Made by a program: the position numbers and the translations under genes | Part shown: positions 35,437 through 44,496 of the stretch, one piece after another | Layout of the letters: the number at the start of each line of letters is the position of its first letter | Numbering within the stretch: position 1 is the first letter of the stretch | Notes under the pieces: model-generated | What the model saw: the letters and a program-made list of their open reading frames with translations, nothing else | What the model was told of the DNA's origin: nothing | Database searches by the model: none | Source of the DNA: Planctomycetia bacterium | Lineage (GTDB): Bacteria; Planctomycetota; Planctomycetia; Pirellulales; PALSA-1355 | Direction of reading: 5' to 3' | DNA length: 44,496 nucleotides | Assembly: GCA_016200205.1 (NCBI GenBank) | Contig: JACQFF010000013.1 | Span: forward strand, 1 to 44,496

Positions 35437-35708
35437 TCCCCCTCCCCGCACGTTTTTGTGCCCACCAGTTGCATCTTGCCAGTGCCGCACCGAAACACAA
35501 GCACGCGCCGGCGAAACGTCAGTGGCACCTCACCGCGAAATTCACGCCCGTACACTTGCAGATGCTCTGTCCGCCTGGCATCCTTGGAGCCAGGGGACGC
35601 AACCGAACGGTGATGTTGGCGAGCGGCATTTCATGGTCGCTTGCGGCTTAGCGGCTTTCGTCGGCGGGCTTGGACGCATTCACTTTGGCTTTGATGAGGT
35701 CCTGCAAC

Positions 35709-37445
35709 ATGCAACGATACGTCGTCGGTTCGGCTCTCATCGTCTTTTTGACCGGCATCATCCATCCAGCGATTTTCGAGCGCGGCGCCGCCTGGGGAGC
35801 TGAATACGATCGGCCCGCCGCCAATCCGCATCAAAGTCGTTCAGTGGTCGTCGCCCAGCACGGCATCGTGGCGACCAGTCAGCCCTTGGCGGCCCAAGTG
35901 GGCTTGGACGTCCTGAAACGAGGCGGCAACGCCGCGGACGCCGCGATTGCGACCAACGCCATGCTGGGCGTCGTCGAGCCCATGGACTGCGGAATCGGCG
36001 GCGACTTGTTCGCCATTTATTGGGACGCAAAGACCGAAAAGCTCTACGGCCTGAACGCCAGCGGCCGCAGTCCTTACAAACTCTCGCGCGAAGAATTTCG
36101 CAAAAAAGGACTCACCAAAATTCCCAGCGAGGGTTTGCTCCCCTGGTCGGTTCCAGGCTGTGTAGCCGGCTGGGAAGATCTGCGCGAGCGATTCGGCACC
36201 AGGCCGCTGGCCGAATTGTTGCAGCCTTCGATTGAGTACGCCGACGGGGGCGCGCCGGTTTCGGAAGTCATCGCGCAGGATTGGAAGGGCTCGGAACAGA
36301 CGCTCGGCGACTGGCCCGACTCGGCCAAAACTTTTTTGCCCGGCGGACACGCGCCGGCCACCGGCGAACTCTTCCGCAATCCGAATCTGGCGGCCAGTTA
36401 TCGCTTGTTGGCCAACGAGGGCCGCGCCGCGTTTTACAAAGGCGAGATCGCCCGCCAGATCGTGGCCTTCAGCGAGTCGCACGGCGGATATTTCTCGATG
36501 CGCGATTTTGCCGAGCATAAATCCGAATGGGTTGAACCGGTTTCGACGAACTATCGGGGCTACGACGTCTGGGAGCTGCCGCCCAACGGGCAGGGCATCG
36601 CCGGCTTGGAAATGCTCAATCTGCTGGAGCCCTACGATCTAAGGTCCATGGGCCGGGGCAGCGCCGAATATCTGCACCGGTTTCTGGAGGCAAAAAAACT
36701 GGCCTTCGCAGATCGTGCCCGGTTCTACGCCGATCCCGCCTTCCATAAGCTGCCTGTCGCCGAACTGATTTCCAAGCCCTACGCCGACAATCGCCGCAAG
36801 CTGATAAATCTCGATCGGGCCGCCACCAATGTTCCGGCCGGCAATCCGCGGCTGGAGCGGGGCGATACGATCTATCTCACCGTGGTCGACAAGGACCGCA
36901 ATTGCTGTTCGTTGATCCAGAGCATCTTTTGGGCGTTCGGTTCGCAAGTCGTGCCCGGCAACGTCGGCTTCGCCATGCAGAACCGCGGCGAACTGTTCGC
37001 GTTGGATGAGACGCATTTGAACCGGCTCGAGCCGCACAAGCGGCCGTTCCACACGATCATTCCGGCCTTCGTCACGAAGGATAACAAGCCGTGGCTGTGC
37101 TTCGGCGTGATGGGGGGTGACATGCAGGCCCAAGGCCACGTGCAGGTGCTCGTCGACTTGATCGATTTCGACATGAACGTGCAAGAGGCGGGCGACGAGC
37201 CGCGCGTTCGTCACGACGGCAGCGCCACGCCCACCGGCGAGCCCGCCGAATCGGGTGGCGGCTCCGTCGCCGTCGAGTCGGGCATCCGCGCCGAAGTCGT
37301 CGAGGCACTGAAGCGGAAGGGGCATAAGATCTCGTCCGAGACTGACGGTTTCGGCGGCTACCAGGCCATTTTGATCGACTGGAAAAACGGCGTCCTGCAC
37401 GGCGCCACCGAGCCCCGCAAGGACGGCTGCGCGGCGGGGTATTAG
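35709..37445 (+). CDS. ggt: Gamma-glutamyltransferase
   Basis: A 578-residue exported N-terminal-nucleophile hydrolase that cleaves the gamma-glutamyl bond of glutathione and related amides in the periplasm. The N-terminal signal sequence (MQRYVVGSALIVFLTGIIHP) precedes the large subunit with GLDVLKRGGNAADAAIA and VEPMDCGIGGDLF. The autocatalytic cleavage site and nucleophile is Thr387 in RGDTIYLTVVDKDRN, and the small subunit has RPFHTIIPAF and GVMGGDMQAQGHVQV. All motifs are intact. I chose the ATG at 35709 because GAGG lies ten bases upstream and it starts the signal peptide. It is monocistronic-looking. Confidence 0.94.
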   Translation: MQRYVVGSALIVFLTGIIHPAIFERGAAWGAEYDRPAANPHQSRSVVVAQHGIVATSQPLAAQVGLDVLKRGGNAADAAIATNAMLGVVEPMDCGIGGDLFAIYWDAKTEKLYGLNASGRSPYKLSREEFRKKGLTKIPSEGLLPWSVPGCVAGWEDLRERFGTRPLAELLQPSIEYADGGAPVSEVIAQDWKGSEQTLGDWPDSAKTFLPGGHAPATGELFRNPNLAASYRLLANEGRAAFYKGEIARQIVAFSESHGGYFSMRDFAEHKSEWVEPVSTNYRGYDVWELPPNGQGIAGLEMLNLLEPYDLRSMGRGSAEYLHRFLEAKKLAFADRARFYADPAFHKLPVAELISKPYADNRRKLINLDRAATNVPAGNPRLERGDTIYLTVVDKDRNCCSLIQSIFWAFGSQVVPGNVGFAMQNRGELFALDETHLNRLEPHKRPFHTIIPAFVTKDNKPWLCFGVMGGDMQAQGHVQVLVDLIDFDMNVQEAGDEPRVRHDGSATPTGEPAESGGGSVAVESGIRAEVVEALKRKGHKISSETDGFGGYQAILIDWKNGVLHGATEPRKDGCAAGY

Positions 37446-37569
37446 GCAGCTCGATCGGCTGTGCCGCGCCCGAATCGACCCAGGTGGACAACCGCCGCCG
37501 CGCGTGTTGTAATAGGGCGTCTGCCTGGTTGCTGAAAATCCTGCCAAAATCTCCCGCCCTGTACCGACA

Positions 37570-40500
37570 ATGAACCGCTCGCCCAATCTCAAGACCGTCG
37601 CGCGAGTGCTGGCCCGCGGTTGTGTTTTGCTGGCCCTTGCGTCATGGTCGCTGTCGCGTGCTGACGCGGCCGATCCTGAGACGGTCGAGCTGGTCGATTA
37701 CAACCGCGACATTCGCCCGATTTTTTCGGATCATTGCTATGCCTGTCACGGTCCGGACCAGGGCAAGCTTCAGGCGGGATTGCGACTCGATCGCAAGGAA
37801 GACGCCTTGACGGCTCTCGAATCGGGCGGTTTTGCCATCGTGCCGCACCAGGCGAGCGACAGCAAACTCATCGCGCGAGTGATGACCGCCGACGAAGACG
37901 AGCGCATGCCGCCCAAGGAATCCGGCCCTCGCCTCAAGCCCGACCAGATCGAAAAACTGCGCAAATGGGTCGAGCAAGGAGCAGCTTGGAAGGGGCACTG
38001 GTCGTACTTGAAAGTCGAGCGACCAAAATTGCCTGCCGTCAGCGATCCGGCCTGGCCGCGCAATCCAATCGATGACTTCATCCTCAACAAGCTCGATCGA
38101 GAAGGGCTCAAGCCTTCGCCCGACGCCGAGAAAACGGCGCTCGTTCGCCGCGTGAGCTTTGATCTGACCGGACTTCCGCCGTCGATCGCCGAAATCGACG
38201 CCTTCCTGGCCGACACCGGCGATCTGGCCTACGAGAAGGTTGTCGATCGCTTGTTGAATTCGCCGCAATATGGCGAGCGGATGGCGATCAAATGGCTCGA
38301 CCTGGCACGGTATGCCGACACCAATGGGTACCACGTCGACGACCATCGCAACATTTGGAAATATCGCGAGTGGGTCATCGATGCGTTTAATCGCAACATG
38401 CCGTTTGACCGCTTTACGATCGAGCAAATCGCCGGCGATCTGTTGCCTGGCGCCACCGTCGAGCAAAGAATCGCCAGCGGATTCCACCGCAACGTGATGG
38501 TGACCTCCGAAGGGGGCGCCGATCCGGAAGAATATCTCACCAAGTACGCCAACGATCGCGTCACGACCACCGCCACCGTCTGGCTGGGCACCACGCTGGC
38601 TTGCTGCGAGTGTCACGACCACAAGTACGATCCGTTCACGCAGCGCGACTTCTACCGGCTGTATGCCTATTTCAACAACATTCCCGAAATGGGCCTCGAC
38701 AATCGGCAGGGGAGCCCCGTGCCGAATTTGCAAATCCCCACGCCCGATCAAACTGCGCAGTTGAACTCTTATCGCCGGCAGATTGGCGATCTGGAAGGGC
38801 GCGTCAAAGCCGAGGTCGCCAGGGCGACAATCGATCCGCCCAGTCCCAATAGCTCGACGGGCGAGCCGCAGGAATTCGTGTGGCTCGATGACGAACTGCC
38901 GCGGATGGCACTGCCCGACGGATCGGAAGGAGACGCCTCATGGCATTGGGTCGCCTCGCCGGCGCCGGTCCTTAGTGGTCGATTAGCCTGCGAGCGGACG
39001 GCCAACGGATTCGCGCAGCACTTGTTTATCAACTCCAAAGATCGCCTGACGATCGCCACGGGCGACAAGCTTTTTGCCCACGTCTACCTCGACCCGGCCA
39101 ATCCGCCGCAAACAATCATGCTCCAATTCAACGATGGCACGTGGGAGCATCGGGCCTATTGGGGCGCAAGCGCGATTGAAGGGGGCACCGACAAATCGCC
39201 GAGCCGACTTCCGATGGGCCCGCTGCCCGAAGTTGGTCGTTGGGTGCGGTTGGAAGTGGATGCCGCGGCTGTTGGATTGGCCGTCGGCGATGCGGTGAGT
39301 GGGATGGCCTTTTCGCAATATGAAGGACACGTATTTTGGGACAAGGCGGGCTCGATCAACCGCACTTCGCAAGCATCAAAATCATTCGACAGCCAACTGG
39401 CCTGGGAACTGGCCGAAAAGGCCAGGCCCAAATCCAAATTGGCACAAAACATTCAAGACGCGATTCATACTGAGCCCGACAAACGCAACGACGCCGAGCG
39501 CGCGGCGCTGCGCGATTATTTCATACAGTTCGTATACGCGAAAACGCGTCCGCTGCTCGATCCGCTCAACAAGCAGCTCGACGAGCTGCGCAAAGCCGAA
39601 AGCGAATTGAATAAAGCCGTGCCGATCACGATGGTGATGCAAGAAAACGCGCAAATGCGCGACACGTTCGTGCTGCTGCGGGGCGACTTCCGCGCCAAGG
39701 GAGAGAAGGTCTCGCGCGGCGTGCCGGCCAGCTTGCCGCAGCCGCCGCCGGGCGCTCCCGACAACCGCCTCGGCTTGGCCCAGTGGCTGGTCGATCCCAA
39801 TAATCCGCTGGTGGCGCGCGTCGCGGTCAATCGCTACTGGCAGCAATACTTCGGCACGGGCCTTGTCAAAACGAGCGACGATTTCGGTTCGCGCGGCGAC
39901 TGGCCGAGCCATCCCGAGTTGCTCGACTGGCTCGCCTCCGAGTTCGTCGCTTCCGGTTGGGATATCAAAGCCTTGCAGCGGATGATCGTCACGTCGGCCA
40001 CGTACCGCCAATCGGCCAAAGCCGATCCGAAGCTGTTGGAGCACGATCCGTATAACCGCCTGTTGGCCCGCGGCCCGCGATTCCGTTTGGATGCCGAGAT
40101 GATCCGCGACAATGCGCTCTCCGTGAGTGGGCTGCTCTATCACAAGGTGGGCGGCCCGAGTGTTTCTCCCTATCAGCCCGCCGGATTGTGGGATGAACTG
40201 ACCTCCGGCGATAGGTATGTGCAGAGCAAAGGGACCGACCTGTATCGGCGTGGGCTGTATACCTATTGGAAGCGATCGATCCCCTACCCGCCGCTCCTGA
40301 CATTCGACGCCCCGAACCGCGAAGTGTGTACCGACAATCGCGCGCGGACCAATACGCCTCTGCAGGCTCTCGTGTTACTCAACGATCCGTCCTACGTCGA
40401 AGCCGCCCGGGTGTTGGGTCAGCGGATTCTCAAGCAGGGCGGTGGCGACACGACCGCTCGGCTGAAGTTTGCCTTCCGCCTGTGCACGGCCCGGATGCCA

Positions 40501-40701
40501 AACGAGCGGGAGCTCTCGATTCTGCGGCAGATTGTCGAGCAGAATCTGGCGAAATACCGCCAGAACCCGGCGGCGGCCAACAAATTGATCGGCATCGGCG
40601 AGTCGCCGCGCCCGTCGGAGATCGATCCCATCGAGCTGGCGGCATGGACGACGGTGAGCAACGTGCTGTTGAATCTGGACGAGACGATCACCAAGGGCTG
40701 A
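37570..40701 (+). CDS. PSD1 planctomycete cytochrome C/DUF1549/DUF1553 protein
   Basis: A 1043-residue exported protein of the PSD1 group found throughout planctomycetes. A signal peptide (residues ~12-34) leads to a planctomycete cytochrome C domain with heme motif CYACH at residues 56-60. DUF1549 (~160-365) follows, with VSFDLTGLPPSIAEIDAFLA and a second CCECHDHKYDPF (CxxCH at 345-349). A central jelly-roll-like insertion (~440-590) is next, then DUF1553 (~730-1020) with RLGLAQWLVDPNNPLVARV, NRYWQQYFG and RDNALSVSGLLY. These proteins usually stand beside a DUF1501 gene, and none follows here. The enzymatic role is not established; polysaccharide (sulfate) degradation is suspected in related species. 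Confidence 0.94.
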   Translation: MNRSPNLKTVARVLARGCVLLALASWSLSRADAADPETVELVDYNRDIRPIFSDHCYACHGPDQGKLQAGLRLDRKEDALTALESGGFAIVPHQASDSKLIARVMTADEDERMPPKESGPRLKPDQIEKLRKWVEQGAAWKGHWSYLKVERPKLPAVSDPAWPRNPIDDFILNKLDREGLKPSPDAEKTALVRRVSFDLTGLPPSIAEIDAFLADTGDLAYEKVVDRLLNSPQYGERMAIKWLDLARYADTNGYHVDDHRNIWKYREWVIDAFNRNMPFDRFTIEQIAGDLLPGATVEQRIASGFHRNVMVTSEGGADPEEYLTKYANDRVTTTATVWLGTTLACCECHDHKYDPFTQRDFYRLYAYFNNIPEMGLDNRQGSPVPNLQIPTPDQTAQLNSYRRQIGDLEGRVKAEVARATIDPPSPNSSTGEPQEFVWLDDELPRMALPDGSEGDASWHWVASPAPVLSGRLACERTANGFAQHLFINSKDRLTIATGDKLFAHVYLDPANPPQTIMLQFNDGTWEHRAYWGASAIEGGTDKSPSRLPMGPLPEVGRWVRLEVDAAAVGLAVGDAVSGMAFSQYEGHVFWDKAGSINRTSQASKSFDSQLAWELAEKARPKSKLAQNIQDAIHTEPDKRNDAERAALRDYFIQFVYAKTRPLLDPLNKQLDELRKAESELNKAVPITMVMQENAQMRDTFVLLRGDFRAKGEKVSRGVPASLPQPPPGAPDNRLGLAQWLVDPNNPLVARVAVNRYWQQYFGTGLVKTSDDFGSRGDWPSHPELLDWLASEFVASGWDIKALQRMIVTSATYRQSAKADPKLLEHDPYNRLLARGPRFRLDAEMIRDNALSVSGLLYHKVGGPSVSPYQPAGLWDELTSGDRYVQSKGTDLYRRGLYTYWKRSIPYPPLLTFDAPNREVCTDNRARTNTPLQALVLLNDPSYVEAARVLGQRILKQGGGDTTARLKFAFRLCTARMPNERELSILRQIVEQNLAKYRQNPAAANKLIGIGESPRPSEIDPIELAAWTTVSNVLLNLDETITKG

Positions 40702-40822
40702 GCGACGCCGGCTGGCGCGCTTTCGCATCCTTGCTCCTCACGGATGTCGGGGGTACTCTACTGAAGCTGCGCGCGGGGCTTGGTGCCGAGCAGCTTTGGT
40801 GGTCCCATTCGTGGGAGTAGCA

Positions 40823-40915
40823 ATGCCAGGAAAAGTGCATCGAAGCGCGGCGACCAGTTCCCTCAGGCTGCAACCGAGGCCTCGCACCCTCACGCAGGAC
40901 ATCAGTGATGGTTAA
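40823..40915 (+). CDS. Possible 30-codon leader ORF overlapping the kinase start
   Basis: ATG at 40823 has GGGAG six bases upstream, a better ribosome site than that of the kinase. It encodes 30 residues beginning MPGKVHRSAATS, and its stop TAA (40913-40915) lies eight bases inside the kinase start. The arrangement suits translational coupling or attenuation, but no homology supports it. It could be chance. Confidence 0.3.
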   Translation: MPGKVHRSAATSSLRLQPRPRTLTQDISDG

Positions 40916-43139
40916 TACCGAAAATGGAAATTGGCTCAACCGACTCGTCAGTGAGTTTGAGCAAGCATGGCAAGGGGCGATCAATGGACGCGAACCGCCG
41001 CGTCTCCACGAGTTCGTGGCACACCTTGGCGGTGATGACCTAGTCTCGGCGTTGATTCATCTCGTCGCGGTTGATATCACGTTCACAAATAGGGTCCCAA
41101 GCGCGCTGGAAGATTACCTACAGGCGTGGCCATTGCTGCACGGGCACGAAGAACGTCTGGAGCAAGCCATCGAGGCGTATTCCAGGACTCGTCCCCAGCA
41201 AATCGGCCAAAAATGTTCCACGTACGCGTTTACCGGGCAAGACATAGACACGGTCGTGCCCGCGAGTGCCGGGGAGACTGACCTCGTAGCGGTTTTTCGA
41301 GATCGATTCAAACTCCTCGAAAAACTTGGTGAAGGATCCTTCGGGAGAGTTTATCGGGCGCTAGATACCTCTACTGATCGCATCATCGCGTTGAAGGTGG
41401 TGCAACCGCGGTGTGCTGATGAAGCGACGACACTTTTTAGCCATGAGGCGCGAAATGCTGGTCGCATTGGGAAGCACCCCAATATCGTGCAAATTCTTGA
41501 GCCGGGCGACAATTATATTGTTTACGAGTATGTCCAGGGAATCACGCTGCTTGATCTAGTCGTTCGTTCGGGACGGCTCGATCCCATTCGTGCGGCCGCG
41601 ATTGTCCGTGCGGTCGCAGACGCGGTCCAACACACGCATGAAGCCGGCGTCGTACACTTAGACATCAAACCCGCGAACATTCTGATAAGAGCCAAAGACA
41701 ATGAGCCGATGCTGACCGACTATGGTATCGCTGTTCAAGAGGAACAGCTTGTAAACCTTCGCGGAACCCGAGGAAGTCGAGCCTACATGGCGCCCGAACA
41801 GATCTTGGGTGATACCAAGTCGTTTTCGCCAAGAACGGATGTGTGGGCGCTGGGAGTCGTGCTGTACCACGCTTTATGCGGAGAGCTACCATTTCGCGGT
41901 AGGGGTCCCGACCTCGACAAACGTATTCTGAACACAGATCCGTTTTCCGCGCGCAGCCGGCACGGCACAATACCTGAATCGCTTGAGGCAATCTGCCAAC
42001 GCGCTCTGCAAAAGAAACCTGGTGACCGATATCAATCAGCGGCTGCAATGGCCGAGGCCCTGGGCGCTTTCACAACGGACCTTGAAAAGTCCGGGACGCT
42101 ACGCACGTTTCGGTTCATTGCCGCCCCGCGCCGATTCTGGGCCACGCTTCAAAAGACCGATGCGAACCGCCGACGCGGCCTAATCGCTCTGATGGTAGCT
42201 ACTGCCTTTACTGGTTGGCTCTTCGTTGTCAGCGACGTTTTGCCTTACAAACCGGATAGAACCGAAGTCGCACGGCTCCTGACAAATCACCGCTGGGTGA
42301 CGTACGATCCGCGTGAGTTTCATCCCGAGTTCGCCCCCTCTCCCAAGCCCGATTCAATTGCCGCTGATTTGCGACTCATTCGCGATGCCGGATTTACCGG
42401 AATCATTACGTTCGGGAGCGACAACACCCTCGCGGAGATCCCCAGGATTTGGAAGTATATCGGACAGCAAACAGATATAGACGTGGCTGTTATCATGGGT
42501 ATCTGGGATCCAACCAGCCGGAGTGAACTCGCTCGCGCTGCAGCTCAGAGTCGATACGCCGACGCCTATTGCGTGGGACACAACGGATTAACGCGGCAGT
42601 ACTACATGGAAGACTTGCAGCCTGCCATTGAAACGCTTCGGCGGGTGACACGGAGGCCGGTAACGACGACCGATGAATATCCAAGATATCTAGCGATGAG
42701 GGAGCTCGCGACTATCGGAGATTGGTTGTTTCCTGACGTCCACAACTCCTTGGACACCCATCAGCTACTGCGTGGCGAGGAGGTGGTAGCAGACAGCGTT
42801 CACCTCCACGCGGAGTTTACTCGTACAATTGCACAATTCGCCAGTGAAAGCGGGCGACCGCTGATGCTAAAAATGGTCATGTTTCCACACCGTTCTTCTG
42901 TCGGGACCCTTATTGGTGCATCGGGCGACTGTGCTCAAAGAGATTTCTTTCAAAGATTGGGCGAGGTATTGAGGCTCCCCGAGTCTCAGTTGCCGGTTAG
43001 CGTCAACATTGCCGCGCACAGCGCGTTCGACATTCCATGGAAGCAGCCACCGAGATTCAATGTCTGGGACGCGTATACAGGGCTGTTGGACGAAAAAGGT
43101 CGCCCGCGTCCCGCCGTTATGGAGATCGTCAATCGCTAA
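40908..43139 (+). CDS. Transmembrane Ser/Thr kinase with extracytoplasmic GH17-like domain
   Basis: A 743-residue protein. The N-terminal ~130 residues are the planctomycete kinase extension. The kinase domain (~132-395) has the Gly loop GEGSFGRVY, ALKVV lysine, HLDIKPANIL catalytic loop (Arg of HRD replaced by Leu, Asp and Asn kept), DYG in place of DFG and YMAPEQI. It should be active as a non-RD kinase. A TM at ~423-445 (LIALMVATAFTGWLFVVSDV) places the rest outside. That ~295-residue part resembles a GH17 TIM barrel (SIAADLRLIRDAGFTGIITF, then a DVAVIMGIWDP strand, then YCVGHNGLTR). The acid/base Glu of VGNE reads HN (558-559), and the nucleophile segment PLMLKMVMFPH lacks Glu. Confidence 0.8.
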   Translation: MVNTENGNWLNRLVSEFEQAWQGAINGREPPRLHEFVAHLGGDDLVSALIHLVAVDITFTNRVPSALEDYLQAWPLLHGHEERLEQAIEAYSRTRPQQIGQKCSTYAFTGQDIDTVVPASAGETDLVAVFRDRFKLLEKLGEGSFGRVYRALDTSTDRIIALKVVQPRCADEATTLFSHEARNAGRIGKHPNIVQILEPGDNYIVYEYVQGITLLDLVVRSGRLDPIRAAAIVRAVADAVQHTHEAGVVHLDIKPANILIRAKDNEPMLTDYGIAVQEEQLVNLRGTRGSRAYMAPEQILGDTKSFSPRTDVWALGVVLYHALCGELPFRGRGPDLDKRILNTDPFSARSRHGTIPESLEAICQRALQKKPGDRYQSAAAMAEALGAFTTDLEKSGTLRTFRFIAAPRRFWATLQKTDANRRRGLIALMVATAFTGWLFVVSDVLPYKPDRTEVARLLTNHRWVTYDPREFHPEFAPSPKPDSIAADLRLIRDAGFTGIITFGSDNTLAEIPRIWKYIGQQTDIDVAVIMGIWDPTSRSELARAAAQSRYADAYCVGHNGLTRQYYMEDLQPAIETLRRVTRRPVTTTDEYPRYLAMRELATIGDWLFPDVHNSLDTHQLLRGEEVVADSVHLHAEFTRTIAQFASESGRPLMLKMVMFPHRSSVGTLIGASGDCAQRDFFQRLGEVLRLPESQLPVSVNIAAHSAFDIPWKQPPRFNVWDAYTGLLDEKGRPRPAVMEIVNR

Positions 43140-44418
43140 TGCAAGTGGACATTAAGCCACCACAACGAAAGCCGATTTGGCTTGTCTCGATGCCCATAAT
43201 TGCTACTCTGGTACTGTTTCTAACTGTTGTGGTGCCGTGGAGTATCCATTTGGATCTTCAGGATCCCTTGTTACGCGTGCTAGGGCCAATCAGCGCTTTT
43301 ATTTGGGTACTTGTGGTCGGTTGGGCATCCTACCATTTGACATTCCAGCTTGCCTCATTGTTTTGCCTTCAGTGGCCGTGCGCATCGCTTGATCTCTCCG
43401 GAGATGTGCGATTCGCGGTGCTCTATCCGACGTGTGATGATTTTCAGAAGGACGCCTGCCTGTCGTGCGTGGAGCAGGTTTATCCAGAGCGAGCGTTTCA
43501 ACTCATCATTTGCGACGACAGCAAGCAGAATACCGCGTCGGCGTTGTCCGCCGACATAATAAACCTGAAGGTTATAAGGCAGGTAATGTCAATTACGCTG
43601 TGGATCGTGCAGTTGACCAGCCGTGGTTCATCATTGTAGACGCAGATCAGATCTTACCAAATACGTATCTGGCTGCGATGGCGGCTGTAGTTCGCGAACA
43701 ACCTGAAGAGGTCGCGTTCGTACAAGGTGGCCATACCGCGGACGATCTTGCGTTGATCGACTCGCAGGACAACAGAGTGGAGTCAGGTCGACGCCCGACT
43801 CCGTTTCAAAGGGCCATGGGCTTGGAAGTGCAGATGTTTTACGACCGCGATCTGACCCTTAGGCAGACACACGGGTTCCTGCCATGTCTTGGTCACGGAG
43901 TAGCCATCCGTCGGTCGGCGTGGCAGGCTGTGTGCGGAATCCCCCATGTGGTATCGGAGGATTTTGCCTTCGCGATGAAACTAAGCCAGCAAGGACTTTA
44001 CGGTGTGTACGCTGACCATGTCCGGTCCTGGGAATCATATCCGAAGGACTTTGGGTCGTTTTTGATCCGTCTATACAAGTTTTACGCCGGAACCGCCGAG
44101 TTGCTGAAACTTCACCTTTGGGGATTTCTGAAGAGTGAAGTCCCGTGTCCCAAGGGCGACGGATACGTCGCGCCGCCGCTGGGATTGTCAATCGTTATGG
44201 CCCTGGTCGGGATGGCGACTATTTGGCTCGCGTTGCGATGGCGCTCTCCCTTTTCCCCTGTTCTTGTGGCTCACGGATGTAGTTATTTCGCCTTTGTCAT
44301 GCCGGGGTTATTAGACGGGCGCGGGATCGCTTGGAGGCTCACGCGGTCGTTGGTCCTTCTGCCCGGCTCGGCGTTTGTTGTCGCTTTGGTGCTAATGTGG
44401 CATTGGGGCAAACTTTAG
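43139..44418 (+). pseudogene. Family 2 glycosyltransferase (beta-glucan synthase-like), frameshifted
   Basis: A membrane GT2 split between two frames. It starts at 43139, overlapping the kinase stop by one base (TAATG). Two TMs (IIATLVLFLTVVVPW, then ISAFIWVLVVGWAS) precede the catalytic start (FAVLYPTCDDFQKDACLSCV) and the first Asp motif CDDS. The frame is then lost; the open reading ends at 43639. From about 43530 the other frame carries the rest to 44418: VVRRHNKPEGYKAGNVNYAV, the IIVDADQ motif, LGHGVAIRRS, and VVSEDFAFAMK with catalytic ED. Three TMs end it. Residues normally lying between DDS and VVRR are missing (~15), consistent with a deletion of 3n+1 bases. Either a true pseudogene or an assembly error. 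Confidence 0.8.
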
Positions 44419-44496
44419 CCAAACTTCCCCAGGGTTTGATGTAAGTGCTTGCGTCCCAACGTCGGTGACCTCCGTTTTTCCACTACAACTCGGTCG

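Noticed and set aside
40731-40759. Promoter for the kinase (TTGCTC-17-TACTCT)
   Set aside because: Both boxes match the consensus at only three of six positions, which is expected by chance.

Overview
The window is GC-rich and gene-dense and comes from a planctomycete, most likely of the Pirellulales type. The evidence is a PSD1-type membrane-anchored cytochrome protein (heme CxxCH, then DUF1549 and DUF1553), a secreted calpain-like protease with the planctomycete N-terminal 'FERLE-R' signature, a type II secretion (T2SS) locus with an oversized secretin, and a transmembrane Ser/Thr kinase with the N-terminal extension usual in planctomycetes. I see no rRNA, tRNA, CRISPR array, transposase or phage gene.

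Left part (1-9.5 kb): core and housekeeping genes on both strands. These are a type I GAPDH with a good promoter, a DUF4404 small protein, a secreted hypothetical protein, panB (pantothenate synthesis), a DUF255/YyaL thioredoxin-fold protein, a small coiled-coil membrane protein, a single-frame larC (nickel-pincer cofactor synthesis), a pseudo-receiver protein, a MazG-type nucleotide pyrophosphohydrolase and a MarR regulator.

Central part (9.5-31.8 kb): a complete-looking planctomycete T2SS. A strong promoter (TTGACA-18-TATAGT, 15740-15769) probably reads gspE-F-G-H-I-J-K-L, then a GspM/PilO-like protein whose C-terminus looks like the GspC/PilP homology region, then a 1297-residue GspD secretin, a lipoprotein, and a convergent BON-domain protein whose gene overlaps the lipoprotein gene by 281 nt. 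No prepilin peptidase (GspO) is present. Beside the operon lie a 1691-residue exported protein that is almost entirely secretin N-domain-like repeats without a secretin barrel, and an exported four-EF-hand protein. The giant protein is the most unusual item here. It contains a 594-bp tandem duplication of three repeats.

Right part (32-44.5 kb): a transglutaminase-like protein, the calpain-like protease, a PilZ-like membrane protein, a gamma-glutamyltransferase and the PSD1 cytochrome protein. The last two genes form a second candidate system. One is a Ser/Thr kinase with an extracytoplasmic domain resembling GH17 beta-1,3-glucan-active enzymes but apparently without both catalytic glutamates. 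It is fused TAATG-wise to a processive family 2 glycosyltransferase that is broken by a frameshift in this sequence. I infer a glucan-sensing or glucan-binding kinase paired with a glucan synthase. All functions are assigned by reading motifs, not by database search.
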